From: an uncultured Bacteroidales bacterium
Lineage (GTDB): Bacteria; Bacteroidota; Bacteroidia; Bacteroidales; P3
Direction: 5' to 3'
DNA: 64,000 bases
Assembly: GCA_910578275.1 (NCBI GenBank)
Contig: CAJTPR010000007.1
Location: 1-64,000, forward strand
Made by a program: the position numbers and the translations under genes. The notes beneath the pieces are model-generated. The model was given only the letters and a program-made list of their open reading frames with translations. It was not told the origin of the DNA and searched no databases. How positions within the stretch are numbered: the stretch's first letter is position 1; each line of letters begins with the position of its first letter. Below are positions 17,625-26,031 of this stretch, piece by piece.

Positions 17625-18812
17625 ATGAAAAGCATTAAGATGGTGGATATCCGCAGGCAAGACCGGCGTGTGCGGCGACGGATACGGAAGAGCGTGAAGC
17701 GTATCGTGAAGACTTCCGATTTCATCAACGGAAAGGAAGTGGAGTCGTTCAGGTCCGCCATGCAGCAATACATGGGCGTGGAACATGTCATTCCGTGCGC
17801 GAACGGCACCGATGCCTTGCAGATCGCGTTGATGGCCTTGGACCTGGAACCGGGCGACGAGGTGATCGTGCCCGCGTTCACGTTCGTTTCGGCGGCCGAG
17901 GCGGTGAAGATGCTCGGGTTGAAGGTGGTGTTCGTGGACATAGACTGCAATACGTTCAATATCGACGCCACGGCCATTGAAAGCGCCATCACCGACCGCA
18001 CGCGCGCCATCATTCCCGTGCATTTGTTCGGCCAGTGTGCCGACATGACGTTGATCATGGACATCGCCGCCCGTTACAATCTGTTCGTCATCGAGGATGC
18101 CTGCCAGGCCTTGGGTGCCGACTATATCTTGCGCGAGGGAACGGGACAACTCAAGATGGGGCCGTTTACCTACGATTACCGTTGCGTGAAGGAGGGTATC
18201 CGCAAGAAGGCGGGAACCGTGGGACATATCGGATGCACTTCGTTTTTCCCGACCAAGAACCTGGGCTGTTACGGCGACGGAGGCGCGATATTCACCAACA
18301 GCAACGAATTGGCCGACAAGTTGCGCAAGATCGCCCGTCACGGGGCCGGCAAACGCTACGTGCATAGCCTGACGGGCGTGAATTCACGACTGGATACGGT
18401 CCAGGCCGCCGTGTTGAACGCCAAGCTCCCGTATTTGGACGGAAACAACAGGAAACGCGAGCGGATAGCGGGAATCTACGACAGGAATTTCGTAAGCTGC
18501 ATGCAGTTGAAAGTGCCCGGCAGGGCTCCGCACTCCTCGCACATATTCCATCAATATTGCCTGCTTTGCCGTAGTGAGCGCGAACGCAACGCCTTGCGTT
18601 TCCATTTGGAAAGCCTGGGTATTCCTTCCATGGTGTATTATCCGGCGCCTTTGCATTTGCAGAAGGCCTTTTCCGACCTTGGCTACAAGGAGGGTGATTT
18701 CCCCGTGGCCGAGAGCACGGCGCAACGGATTCTGGCCATTCCCGTGCAGCCGACTTTGACGCGCAAGCAAGTTTGTTACATTGCCGAAGGAATATTGGGC
18801 TTTTTTGATTAA
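17625..18812 (+). CDS. DegT/DnrJ/EryC1/StrS family aminotransferase
   Basis: PLP-dependent sugar aminotransferase that makes amino sugars for surface glycans. It is 395 residues. The PLP Lys is K211 in FFPTKNLGCYGDGGA, the phosphate-contact region is CANGTDALQIALMALDLEPGDEVIVPAFTFVS, and EDACQALGAD precedes the PLP site. Between EDACQALGADY and the conserved GHIGCTSFFP there is a segment with LREGTGQLKMGPFTYDY that is longer than in common relatives. The frame opens at 17556, but ATG 17625 (MKSIKMVDIRRQ) gives the normal N-terminus. No other sugar-nucleotide gene is adjacent, so the substrate is unknown. Confidence 0.93.
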   Translation: MKSIKMVDIRRQDRRVRRRIRKSVKRIVKTSDFINGKEVESFRSAMQQYMGVEHVIPCANGTDALQIALMALDLEPGDEVIVPAFTFVSAAEAVKMLGLKVVFVDIDCNTFNIDATAIESAITDRTRAIIPVHLFGQCADMTLIMDIAARYNLFVIEDACQALGADYILREGTGQLKMGPFTYDYRCVKEGIRKKAGTVGHIGCTSFFPTKNLGCYGDGGAIFTNSNELADKLRKIARHGAGKRYVHSLTGVNSRLDTVQAAVLNAKLPYLDGNNRKRERIAGIYDRNFVSCMQLKVPGRAPHSSHIFHQYCLLCRSERERNALRFHLESLGIPSMVYYPAPLHLQKAFSDLGYKEGDFPVAESTAQRILAIPVQPTLTRKQVCYIAEGILGFFD

Positions 18813-18817
18813 TTTCG
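18810..18817 (+). promoter_or_regulatory. Possible -7 box of tRNA-Arg
   Basis: TAATTTCG, followed by C, overlaps the aminotransferase stop codon. It has one mismatch to TAnnTTTG and lies 29 bp before the tRNA. Confidence 0.3.
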
Positions 18818-18846
18818 CGCTTCCTTTTGCACGTGTAGACACAGGA

Positions 18847-18918
18847 GGCCCTGTAGTTCAATGGATAGAACGGAAGTTTCCTAAACTTTAAATAGGGGTT
18901 CGATTCCCCTCGGGGCTA
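18847..18918 (+). tRNA. tRNA-Arg (anticodon CCT)
   Basis: 72 nt. Acceptor GGCCCTG/CGGGGCT with wobble pairs, D stem GTTC/GAAC, anticodon loop TTCCTAA, T arm AGGGG-TTCGATT-CCCCT. It reads AGG codons. No CCA is encoded. Confidence 0.92.
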
Positions 18919-18981
18919 CGAAATAAGGATTCTTGCGGCACCTCTGCCGCATCGTTCCGGAAAGTCTTGGAGTTTCGCTAA

Positions 18982-19026
18982 AGAAACCGGCATTCTTTGC
19001 CTGGATGGCGTGGGGTTCCGGTTTTT
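18982..19026. terminator. Weak hairpin between tRNA-Arg and the acetyltransferase
   Basis: AAACCGG (18984-18990) pairs with CCGGTTT (19018-19024) across a 27-nt loop, with T-richness on both sides. It could end the convergent tRNA-Arg and acetyltransferase transcripts. A smaller hairpin, TGCGGCA-CCTC-TGCCGCA, is at 18934-18951. Confidence 0.3.
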
Positions 19027-19062
19027 CCGGCATCGTCCTTGCATATCATTCGTGGGACGTAT

Positions 19063-19599
19063 TCATGATCCGAAGGCTTCGCAATAGCTGACTCGCCCGG
19101 CGGGGATGTCCGATGCTCCGAACGGAAACACCATGTAATATTTGTCCGGCACGTCGAACGGCGCGTATATGCCGAAGTTCGAGGCCTTCTTGTATCCCGT
19201 TTTCGAATAATATCCGGGCGAACCGAGAACCACGCAGCATGTGTATCCCGATTCCGACGCCTTTCCGTGGGCTTTACCGATCAGGGATTTCCCGATGCCT
19301 TTGCCTTGGTGGTCAGGGTGGACGGATAAAGGGGCAAGGGCAAGCGCTTGCGCATGGCCGATTCTTATCTTCGACAGCATGATGTGCCCGACCACCTTGC
19401 CGTCGAGGAGGGCGACCAAGGCCAGTTCCGGAATATAGGCGTCCGTTTTCCTGATCCGTTCCACCAGATCGTGCTCGTTGCCGTCGGAATGTTCCGCCGA
19501 CCGGAAGGCGGCTTGGACGACGGAACGGATTCCGGCAAAGTCGGATGCACGTTCCGGCCTGATGGCAAGGGAGGGGTTGTCAGGATATGATTTTGTCAT
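19063..19599 (-). CDS. GNAT family N-acetyltransferase
   Basis: 178-residue acyltransferase of the GCN5 superfamily, closest in layout to the YhbS-like group. The acetyl-CoA site is seen in LAPLSVHPDHQGKGIGKSLIGKAH (motif A, Q/RxxGxG/A), followed by CCVVLGSPGYYSKTGYKKAS. The acceptor substrate is not deducible. It is divergent from mgsA, with a 19-bp palindrome beside its promoter. Confidence 0.85.
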   Translation of the reverse strand: MTKSYPDNPSLAIRPERASDFAGIRSVVQAAFRSAEHSDGNEHDLVERIRKTDAYIPELALVALLDGKVVGHIMLSKIRIGHAQALALAPLSVHPDHQGKGIGKSLIGKAHGKASESGYTCCVVLGSPGYYSKTGYKKASNFGIYAPFDVPDKYYMVFPFGASDIPAGRVSYCEAFGS

Positions 19600-19606
19600 C
19601 TGTCTG

Positions 19607-19614
19607 CAAAGATA
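19607..19614 (-). promoter_or_regulatory. -7 box of the acetyltransferase gene
   Basis: TATCTTTG on the - strand, 7 bp before the ATG at 19599, which would give a very short leader. Confidence 0.45.
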
Positions 19615-19620
19615 AACGTT

Positions 19621-19639
19621 TCGTCCGGCTGCCGGACGA
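19621..19639. repeat. 19-bp palindrome (candidate operator)
   Basis: TCGTCCGGC, one T, GCCGGACGA: two perfect 9-bp arms. It lies 6 bp upstream of the acetyltransferase -7 box, reaching into its expected -33 region, and 31 bp before the mgsA -7 box. Confidence 0.55.
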
Positions 19640-19670
19640 TGACGATGAGCGGATTTCAGGTCGTTTTGTG

Positions 19671-19678
19671 TAGTTTTG
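19671..19678 (+). promoter_or_regulatory. mgsA -7 box
   Basis: TAGTTTTG matches TAnnTTTG, 25 bp before the ATG at 19704. The -33 element is weak. Confidence 0.45.
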
Positions 19679-19703
19679 CGTATCGATGAAACAATGATTG
19701 AAG

Positions 19704-20150
19704 ATGAAAGAAAAATTGAATATCGCCCTTGTGGCGCATGACCATCGGAAAGCGGACATGGTGGATTGGGCGAAATACAACGCCGGTTATCTGTCGAAGC
19801 ATCATCTGGTATGTACGGGAACCACGGGCTCCCTGATCAAGGCGGCGATGGAGGAAATGGGGATAACGCCCGATATGGAGTGCATGCATTCCGGCCCGAT
19901 GGGAGGCGATGCCGAAATCGCGGCCAAGGTGGTTCGCGGCGAAATAGACTTCGCGGTCTTTCTGATCGACGACCTCAATCCTCAACCGCATGAGGCGGAT
20001 ATACAGATGTTGTTGCGGCAATGTCGCTTGCATAACGTCCCTATCGCCTGTAATCGCGTCAGTGCCGATCATATCCTTTCCAGTACGCTGTGGGGCAATC
20101 CCGATTATCATCCGACCGAACAAAGTTTCGTGCGTTTTGAAAGGAAATAG
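19704..20150 (+). CDS. mgsA: Methylglyoxal synthase
   Basis: Converts dihydroxyacetone phosphate to methylglyoxal and phosphate, a bypass that relieves sugar-phosphate stress. It is 148 residues, the usual size. The N-terminal ALVAHDHRK, the phosphate-binding CTGTTGSLI, and SGPMGGDAEI with the catalytic Asp69 are all present, as is His96 in NPQPHEADI. A TTG two codons upstream is possible, but ATG 19704 is preferred. It stands alone, with its own promoter and a run of stem-loops after its stop. Confidence 0.95.
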   Translation: MKEKLNIALVAHDHRKADMVDWAKYNAGYLSKHHLVCTGTTGSLIKAAMEEMGITPDMECMHSGPMGGDAEIAAKVVRGEIDFAVFLIDDLNPQPHEADIQMLLRQCRLHNVPIACNRVSADHILSSTLWGNPDYHPTEQSFVRFERK

Positions 20151-20193
20151 CCGTATCGTTTGCCGGTGCCTTGTCGTCGGCATTCCGTTGGCG

Positions 20194-20294
20194 GGCATGT
20201 CCCGGCATGCCTGACATCGTCTTGTGCGGGTGCGCTTCGGCGCGCCCGTACAAGACGACAGGACCTGAAGGAAAGTTGCCGCCCGTCTTTCCTT
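20194..20294 (+). ncRNA. Cluster of three stem-loops; possible structured RNA or 3' UTR
   Basis: The 339-bp gap after mgsA holds no credible gene but three consecutive hairpins. (1) GGCATG/CATGCC at 20194-20211. (2) A 19-bp stem, 20217-20235 with 20240-20258, closed by a C-UUCG-G tetraloop. (3) AAGGAAAG/CTTTCCTT at 20268-20294. In the middle stem the two non-Watson-Crick positions are G-U in + strand RNA but A-C mismatches in the other orientation, and UUCG is the stable form only in + strand RNA. No T-run follows. It may protect the mgsA mRNA end, act in the leader of the next gene, or be an independent small RNA. Confidence 0.45.
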
Positions 20295-20384
20295 TCGGTG
20301 CGCCATGTTCGTTTTCAGGCGTTGATGGCGGATATGGCGTGACGTTCATGCGATATGGCATGCCGGAAGCGGCATTCGGTTCTT

Positions 20385-20420
20385 TTTGGTGTTTTTTCTC
20401 GTTCATTTTTCCTAATTTCG
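20385..20420 (+). promoter_or_regulatory. Possible promoter of the decarboxylase gene
   Basis: TTTG (20385-20388) and TAATTTCG (20413-20420) are 24 bp apart, longer than the usual 19-21, and the -7 box has one mismatch. Confidence 0.3.
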
Positions 20421-20489
20421 CATTCGCGAAGCAATCCGGGTGAGTTACTTCGTTCAAAAAATGTTAATCCGATCAACTTGCATTGGCCG

Positions 20490-21881
20490 ATGAAAAACAA
20501 ATATTCCGACCTGATCGAGCAAACTTTCGAATTTCCGAAAGACGAATTCAAGGTTATCGACAATGAATTGTATTTTAACGACGTGCCCTTGATGGATATC
20601 ATCAAGCAATACGGAACGCCCCTCAAGATCACATATCTGCCCAAAATATCGTCGCAGATACAATGGGCGAAACGGCTTTTCAACGTGGCCATGGCCAAGG
20701 TGGATTATCAGGGCGACTACAACTATTGTTATTGTACCAAGAGTTCCCAGTTCGAGTTCGTGCTGGAGGAAGTGCTCAAGAACGACGTGCATATAGAGAC
20801 TTCGTCGGCTTTCGACATCAACCTTATCTTCGAGCTTTACGCGCAGGGGCTCATCGACAAGGAACACTATATCATATGTAACGGTTTCAAGCGGCCGCAG
20901 TACATGGAGAACATCGCCGACCTGGTGAACCAGGGTTTCTCGAAGACCACGCCCATATTGGACAACAAGGAGGAATTCGCGTATCTGGACAAATGTATCG
21001 GCAAGAAATGCCAGTTAGGCATCCGGATTGCCTCCGAAGAAGAGCCCCGCTTTGATTTCTACACATCCCGTCTGGGTATCCGTTGCGATGAAATCGTGGA
21101 TTTCTACAAGCAGAAGATTGCAAAAAACAAGAAGTTCAGTCTTGAAATGTTGCATTTCTTCATCAATACGGGCATCAAGGATTCTTCTTATTATTGGAAC
21201 GAACTGGCCCGGAGCGTGGGGTTGTATTGTGAACTGAAGAAGATATGTCCCTCGCTCCATGCCATCAATATCGGTGGCGGATTCCCCATCAAGAACCGTC
21301 TTGACTTCGATTACGATTACGAGTACATGGCCGAGGAAATCGTGGCGCAGATCAAGAATATCTGCGGGCAGAACGGTGTGCCCGACCCGGACATATTCAC
21401 CGAGTTCGGCTCGTTTACCGTGGGCGAGAGCGGCGCCGCGCTCTATTCGATCGTGAACCAGAAGCAGCAGAACGACCGGGAACGTTGGTACATGATCGAC
21501 AGTTCGTTCATGACCACCCTGCCTGATACCTGGGGCATCAACCAACGTTACGTCTTGTTGGCGGTCAACAACTGGGACAAGGAGTACCAGCGGGTGTTCC
21601 TGGGCGGGCTTACTTGCGACAGCCAGGACTATTACAATACCGAGGCGCATTCCAATGCCGTTTTCCTGCCCAAGATGACAGAGGGCGAGCCCATGTATAT
21701 CGGTTTCTTTCACACCGGCGCCTATCAGGAGGCGTTGGGCGGCTATGGCGGCATCCAGCACTGCCTCATTCCGGCGCCCAAGCATATCATCATCGACAAG
21801 GATGCCGATGGCCAATACACCACCAAGATATTTGCCAAGGAGCAGAGCTACAAGGACATGCTCAAGACCTTGGGATATTAG
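20490..21881 (+). CDS. speA: PLP-dependent arginine decarboxylase-like enzyme
   Basis: Fold-type III (alanine-racemase-like) amino-acid decarboxylase, most likely making agmatine from arginine for polyamine synthesis. It is 463 residues, the short form seen in Bacteroidota, against about 630 in E. coli SpeA. The PLP Lys is K84 in YCTKSSQ. HFFINTGIKDSSYYW, INIGGGFPIKNRLDFDYDYEY and the C-terminal LTCDSQDYY with the second active-site Cys are visible. The frame is open to 20355, but ATG 20490 (MKNKYSDLIEQ) fits. Substrate choice between arginine and another basic amino acid is inferred from family resemblance only. Confidence 0.85.
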   Translation: MKNKYSDLIEQTFEFPKDEFKVIDNELYFNDVPLMDIIKQYGTPLKITYLPKISSQIQWAKRLFNVAMAKVDYQGDYNYCYCTKSSQFEFVLEEVLKNDVHIETSSAFDINLIFELYAQGLIDKEHYIICNGFKRPQYMENIADLVNQGFSKTTPILDNKEEFAYLDKCIGKKCQLGIRIASEEEPRFDFYTSRLGIRCDEIVDFYKQKIAKNKKFSLEMLHFFINTGIKDSSYYWNELARSVGLYCELKKICPSLHAINIGGGFPIKNRLDFDYDYEYMAEEIVAQIKNICGQNGVPDPDIFTEFGSFTVGESGAALYSIVNQKQQNDRERWYMIDSSFMTTLPDTWGINQRYVLLAVNNWDKEYQRVFLGGLTCDSQDYYNTEAHSNAVFLPKMTEGEPMYIGFFHTGAYQEALGGYGGIQHCLIPAPKHIIIDKDADGQYTTKIFAKEQSYKDMLKTLGY

Positions 21882-21948
21882 CCGGGAATCGTTACTGGCC
21901 GCTTCGTTCCGGCGGGCGTAGTTTCAGGTCGGGTGAAAAGGCGGGCAT

Positions 21949-22332
21949 TTATGGAATCCGTATCTTGCCGGCGACGGCGGAGAACGGGGCGTTCCCGTTC
22001 CGTCCGGGACGCGATGATATGCGGTAGATATACATGCCCTCCGGCAGATAGGAGGTGACGGCCTCCCTATGGCGGAATCCGGCGGTGTGCAGGCATTGCC
22101 CCAGGAGGTTGAAAATGTTCAGTTCCATGTTTTCGGATACGGCAGAGGAACGCGTGAAGAATGCCTGATGGTTCGCTATCCTTATCGTCATAATGTCATT
22201 CAATCGGTGTATGCCGCCGATTTGCGAAAAAAACGAATCGTAAAGGGACCTCTTCGCCGTGTTGGCGTCATTCGAAGAGCCTGGCAAGGTGAACTGAAAC
22301 AGTGACGCATTGAAAAATTCCATGAAGGGCAT
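21949..22332 (-). pseudogene. Degenerate reading frame ending in a T9SS-type sorting domain
   Basis: The 799-bp gap between the decarboxylase gene and manC has only this candidate. The last 60 residues of its 127 look like a T9SS type A C-terminal domain: LNIFNLLGQ, then LPEGMYIYRIS and a final GKIRIP. The upstream half has no signal peptide and no recognisable domain, and the usual YPNP motif is missing. It may be the remnant of a larger secreted protein whose 5' part was lost, or a chance match. The rest of the gap shows no gene. Confidence 0.4.
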
Positions 22333-22586
22333 TCATTTCCGATCGGACGCGGCCCTGTCCAAGCTACCGCTCCTTTATGCAGAGGTCTGTCCTGCATCGC
22401 GTCCGGGCATGATGACCGGCGCCGTCGTGACGGCCGATGTGCGGAACCGTCAACCACGCACGGAACCGACAGATGCATCGAGACATGACGTATGTCGGGA
22501 AAGGCCATCATGTCGGAAAATCCGGCAGGTCCGGGCGTCGACAGGGCCGAGGTCGATGTGGTGGAGAATCGTTTGCCCAAAAATGC

Positions 22587-22594
22587 TATCTTTG
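22587..22594 (+). promoter_or_regulatory. manC -7 box
   Basis: TATCTTTG is an exact -7 match, about 86 bp ahead of the manC ATG. The leader contains a small hairpin, GCG-c-TTTAC with GTAAA-CGC, at 22642-22664. The -33 element is not clear. Confidence 0.5.
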
Positions 22595-22680
22595 TACGAT
22601 AAAGTGCAAGAACGGCTCCGTTACGTCGTGCGGCTGTTTTTGCGCTTTACGTTTTTGTAAACGCTCGATAACCGACGCAG

Positions 22681-23769
22681 ATGAACAAAGACTATTACGT
22701 AGTGATTATGGCCGGGGGCGTGGGGACGCGCTTTTGGCCGATGAGTACCGTCGCGTGCCCCAAGCAGTTCATAGACGTGATGGGCACGGGCATGACCATG
22801 ATACAGCAGACGTACGCCCGTTTCAGGGATTTTTGCCCGCCTGAGAACATATTCGTGGTGACGGGCCGGGCCTATCGCGACTTGGTGCTGAAGCAACTGC
22901 CCATGATGCGTCCTGACAGGGTCTTGTGCGAGCCCCACCGCAAGAACACCGCCCCGTGTATCGCCTATGCCAATTACAAGATAGGCAGCCTGAATCCCGA
23001 GGCCACGATCGTCGTGGCGCCTGCCGACCACGTGGTGCTCAAGGAAGACGTCTTCAACGAGGCGATCCATACGGCCGCCGAGGCGGCTTCCCGCAACGAT
23101 TGCCTCATAACGCTCGGCATCACGCCTTCTTCTCCCAATACCGGCTACGGTTACATACAGTTCGACACCGAATCGATGCGTGGCTATGACAAGATAAAGA
23201 AAGTGAAGCTTTTTACCGAGAAGCCCGAACTGGAAATGGCGAAGACTTTCGTGGAAAGCGGGGAATTCCTTTGGAACGCGGGACTTTTCATCTGGTCGCT
23301 CAAGAGTTCGATGAAGGCCTTCAAGGAACATCTGCCCGAAGTGGACGAACTTTTCGCCAGCGGCTTGGGCAAATACGATACGCCTGAGGAGGCCGGATAC
23401 ATCGAAAAGATATACTTGGTCTGCAAGAGCATCTCCATCGACTACGGAGTGATGGAGAAAGCCCGTAACGTGTACGTGCTGGAGTGCGATTTCGGCTGGA
23501 GCGACGTGGGTACGTGGGATTCGCTCTACGAACTTCGGCCCAAAGACAAGGAAAGGAACGCCGTGGAGGGCAGGAACGTGTTGCTGTACGACACCAAGGG
23601 TTGCATCGTGAACGTTCCCAAGGACAAGCTGGTCGTCTTGCAGGGCCTGGAAGACTACATCGTGGTGGAGAACAACGACCGCCTGCTTGTCTGTCGCCGC
23701 AGCGAGGAGCAGATGTTGCGGCAGATCGTGGGCGACATCGCTTCCGAAAAAGGAGAGAAATTCATTTGA
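22681..23769 (+). CDS. manC: Mannose-1-phosphate guanylyltransferase
   Basis: Makes GDP-mannose from mannose-1-phosphate and GTP, feeding capsule, O-antigen and glycoprotein sugars. The 362-residue product is the single-domain form without the fused isomerase. The nucleotide-binding signature is MAGGVGTRFWPMS (residues 10-22). Also visible are the Lys region CPKQF, ADHVVLKEDVF, FTEKPELEMAKTF and FGWSDVGTWDSL. A phosphomannomutase that would supply its substrate is encoded at 28.7 kb. The S46 peptidase gene follows by 29 bp. Confidence 0.94.
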   Translation: MNKDYYVVIMAGGVGTRFWPMSTVACPKQFIDVMGTGMTMIQQTYARFRDFCPPENIFVVTGRAYRDLVLKQLPMMRPDRVLCEPHRKNTAPCIAYANYKIGSLNPEATIVVAPADHVVLKEDVFNEAIHTAAEAASRNDCLITLGITPSSPNTGYGYIQFDTESMRGYDKIKKVKLFTEKPELEMAKTFVESGEFLWNAGLFIWSLKSSMKAFKEHLPEVDELFASGLGKYDTPEEAGYIEKIYLVCKSISIDYGVMEKARNVYVLECDFGWSDVGTWDSLYELRPKDKERNAVEGRNVLLYDTKGCIVNVPKDKLVVLQGLEDYIVVENNDRLLVCRRSEEQMLRQIVGDIASEKGEKFI

Positions 23770-23798
23770 CGATCATATTCAGATAATTCAACAATACA

Positions 23799-25985
23799 AT
23801 GAAAAAACTGTTTTTATCCTTGTGCGCGGCCTTTTGCGTGCTTTCGCCGTTCCGGGCCGTCGCCGACGAGGGAATGTGGCTTCCGTTCCTGATCAAGAAA
23901 TTGAATATCGGACAGATGCATGAGCTGGGGCTCAGGCTCACCGCCGAAGACATCTACGACATCAACCATTCTTCCCTGAAGGATGCCATCGTGCAATTCG
24001 GTGGCGGTTGTACGGGTGAAATCGTTTCGCCCGAGGGTCTGTTGTTCACCAACCACCATTGCGGTTACGGACAGATCCAGTCGCACAGCACGGTGGAACA
24101 CGACTATCTTACCGACGGTTTCTGGGCGAAGAGCAAGGCCGAGGAACTGCCTTGTCCGGGGCTTACGGTGAAGTTCCTCGTCCGTATGGAAGACGTGAGC
24201 CGGAAAGTGCTTTCGGCGGTAAGCGACGATATGGACGAATGGACGCGTGCCGATAGCCTGCGCGCGGTCATCGGCCGTATGGTCGAAGAGGCTTCCGAAA
24301 AGGGGCGTTATCTGGTGCAATTGAAGAGTTATTTCGCCGGCAACGAATATTATTTGCTGGTGTATGAAGAATACAAGGACGTGCGTCTGGTGGGGGCTCC
24401 TCCCAGCTCGATCGGCAAGTTCGGTGCCGATGCCGACAATTGGATGTGGCCGCGCCACACCTGCGACTTTTCGGTATTCCGCGTTTACATGGGACCCGAC
24501 GGCAAGCCGGCCGAATACGACCAAGCCAACGTGCCATTGAAGCCCAAGCACTTCCTTCCCGTTTCCATCGCCGGAATCCAGGAAGACGACTTTGCCATGA
24601 TCATGGGCTACCCCGGTTCCACCGACCGCTTCCTGCCTTCCTGGGGCGTGCAGCAGGTCATTGACGTCATCGCTCCGGCCATCGTCAAGACCCGGCGTGC
24701 CAAATTGGACATCCTCGACAAGTACATGGACGCCGATCCCGCCGTGCGTATCAAGTATGCCTCCATCTACGCCCAGATAGCCAATTACTGGAAGAACTAC
24801 ATCGGTCAGGAAAAACAGTTGCAGAAGAACCGCGTGGCCGACAAGAAACGGGAAATCGAAAGGCGGTTCGCCGCCTTTGCCGCCGACAAGCCCGAATATG
24901 CGGGTGTCTTGAAAGACTTGGAGGAATCCTATGCGGCGCAAAATTCCTTGATGCGGCTCAACTACTATTTCCTCGAAGCGGTACGCGGCGCGCAGATGAT
25001 GCAGTACGCCATGCGCTTGTTTCCCTTGGAGTCGGCCTTGGAAAGGAACGACGCCGGACAGGTGCGCAACATCGTCCAATCCACCAAAGAGGCGCTTGCC
25101 GGCATGTACAAGGATTACGACGGGGAAGTGAACCGCGAGATGGTGGCCCGCGGCCTGGAATTGTATTACAACGACATCGATGCGGCCATGCAGCCGGAAG
25201 ATTTCCGGGCCTATGTGGCCAAGAAGAAAGGCGACTTCGACCTTATCGGCCGGGAAATCTACGATAATAGTTTTTTTGCGAGCGCCGACAAGCTGGAATC
25301 TTTCTTGCAGAATCCCAACCTGAAGAAACTTCGGCAAGATCCTGCTTACAAATGGGTGAAATCCATTTACAATCAGATCAATGCCTTGGGTACGTCTTCG
25401 CAGATGCGCGAGGTGGCCGCCAAGAAGACGAAGGCCCTGCGCCTTTTCGTCAAGGGAATCCGTGAAATGAACGCCGGCAAGGCCTACGCGCCCGATGCGA
25501 ACCTGACGATGCGTCTCAGCTATGGTTCGGTGAAAGGCTACGATCCTGCCGACGCGGTCCACTATGATTTTGTCACGACCATCGAAGGGGTGATGGAAAA
25601 GGAAGATCCGGGCAATCCCGACTTCATCGTTCCCGCCCGCTTGAAGGAACTGTATCTGGCCAAGGACTACGGCCGATACGGCGACAGCACGTTGGTTACC
25701 TGTTTCCTTACCAATAACGACATTACCGGCGGCAATTCGGGCAGTCCCGTCATCAATGCCGACGGCGAGCTCATCGGATTGGCGTTCGACGGCAACTGGG
25801 AAGCCATGAGCGGCGATATTTTCTTCGAACCGCTCCTGCAGCGCACCATCGTGGCCGATATCCGCTATGTGTTGTTCATCATCGACAAATATGCCGGTGC
25901 CACGAACCTGATCGACGAATTGACGTTGGTGAAGGAAAAGGCGCAGCCCCGGCAAGAAACCGATACGGAAGAAATCCGGAAATAA
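23799..25985 (+). CDS. S46 family dipeptidyl-peptidase, DPP7-like
   Basis: Periplasmic or surface serine exopeptidase that removes dipeptides from peptides, supporting peptide-based growth. It is 728 residues with a signal peptide (1-22, ...FRAVA). The S1-like halves are visible: catalytic His in TNHHCGYGQIQ (His86/87) and Ser647 in GGNSGSP. Gly665 lies 18 residues after the catalytic Ser, the position held by Arg in the Asp/Glu-specific DPP11, so DPP7-type preference for hydrophobic residues is inferred. An alpha-helical domain lies between the two catalytic parts. The full length is intact. Confidence 0.93.
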   Translation: MKKLFLSLCAAFCVLSPFRAVADEGMWLPFLIKKLNIGQMHELGLRLTAEDIYDINHSSLKDAIVQFGGGCTGEIVSPEGLLFTNHHCGYGQIQSHSTVEHDYLTDGFWAKSKAEELPCPGLTVKFLVRMEDVSRKVLSAVSDDMDEWTRADSLRAVIGRMVEEASEKGRYLVQLKSYFAGNEYYLLVYEEYKDVRLVGAPPSSIGKFGADADNWMWPRHTCDFSVFRVYMGPDGKPAEYDQANVPLKPKHFLPVSIAGIQEDDFAMIMGYPGSTDRFLPSWGVQQVIDVIAPAIVKTRRAKLDILDKYMDADPAVRIKYASIYAQIANYWKNYIGQEKQLQKNRVADKKREIERRFAAFAADKPEYAGVLKDLEESYAAQNSLMRLNYYFLEAVRGAQMMQYAMRLFPLESALERNDAGQVRNIVQSTKEALAGMYKDYDGEVNREMVARGLELYYNDIDAAMQPEDFRAYVAKKKGDFDLIGREIYDNSFFASADKLESFLQNPNLKKLRQDPAYKWVKSIYNQINALGTSSQMREVAAKKTKALRLFVKGIREMNAGKAYAPDANLTMRLSYGSVKGYDPADAVHYDFVTTIEGVMEKEDPGNPDFIVPARLKELYLAKDYGRYGDSTLVTCFLTNNDITGGNSGSPVINADGELIGLAFDGNWEAMSGDIFFEPLLQRTIVADIRYVLFIIDKYAGATNLIDELTLVKEKAQPRQETDTEEIRK

Positions 25986-26031
25986 TCCTTGAACGCAACC
26001 GTGCCGCCACGCGGCAGATAAACCGAGAACC

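Noticed and set aside
22310..22660. 116-codon + strand frame before manC
   Set aside because: No similarity to any family, unlike composition of neighbours, and it overlaps the manC promoter.
23799..25985. DPP11 (Asp/Glu-specific) assignment for the S46 peptidase
   Set aside because: The deciding position is Gly, not Arg.
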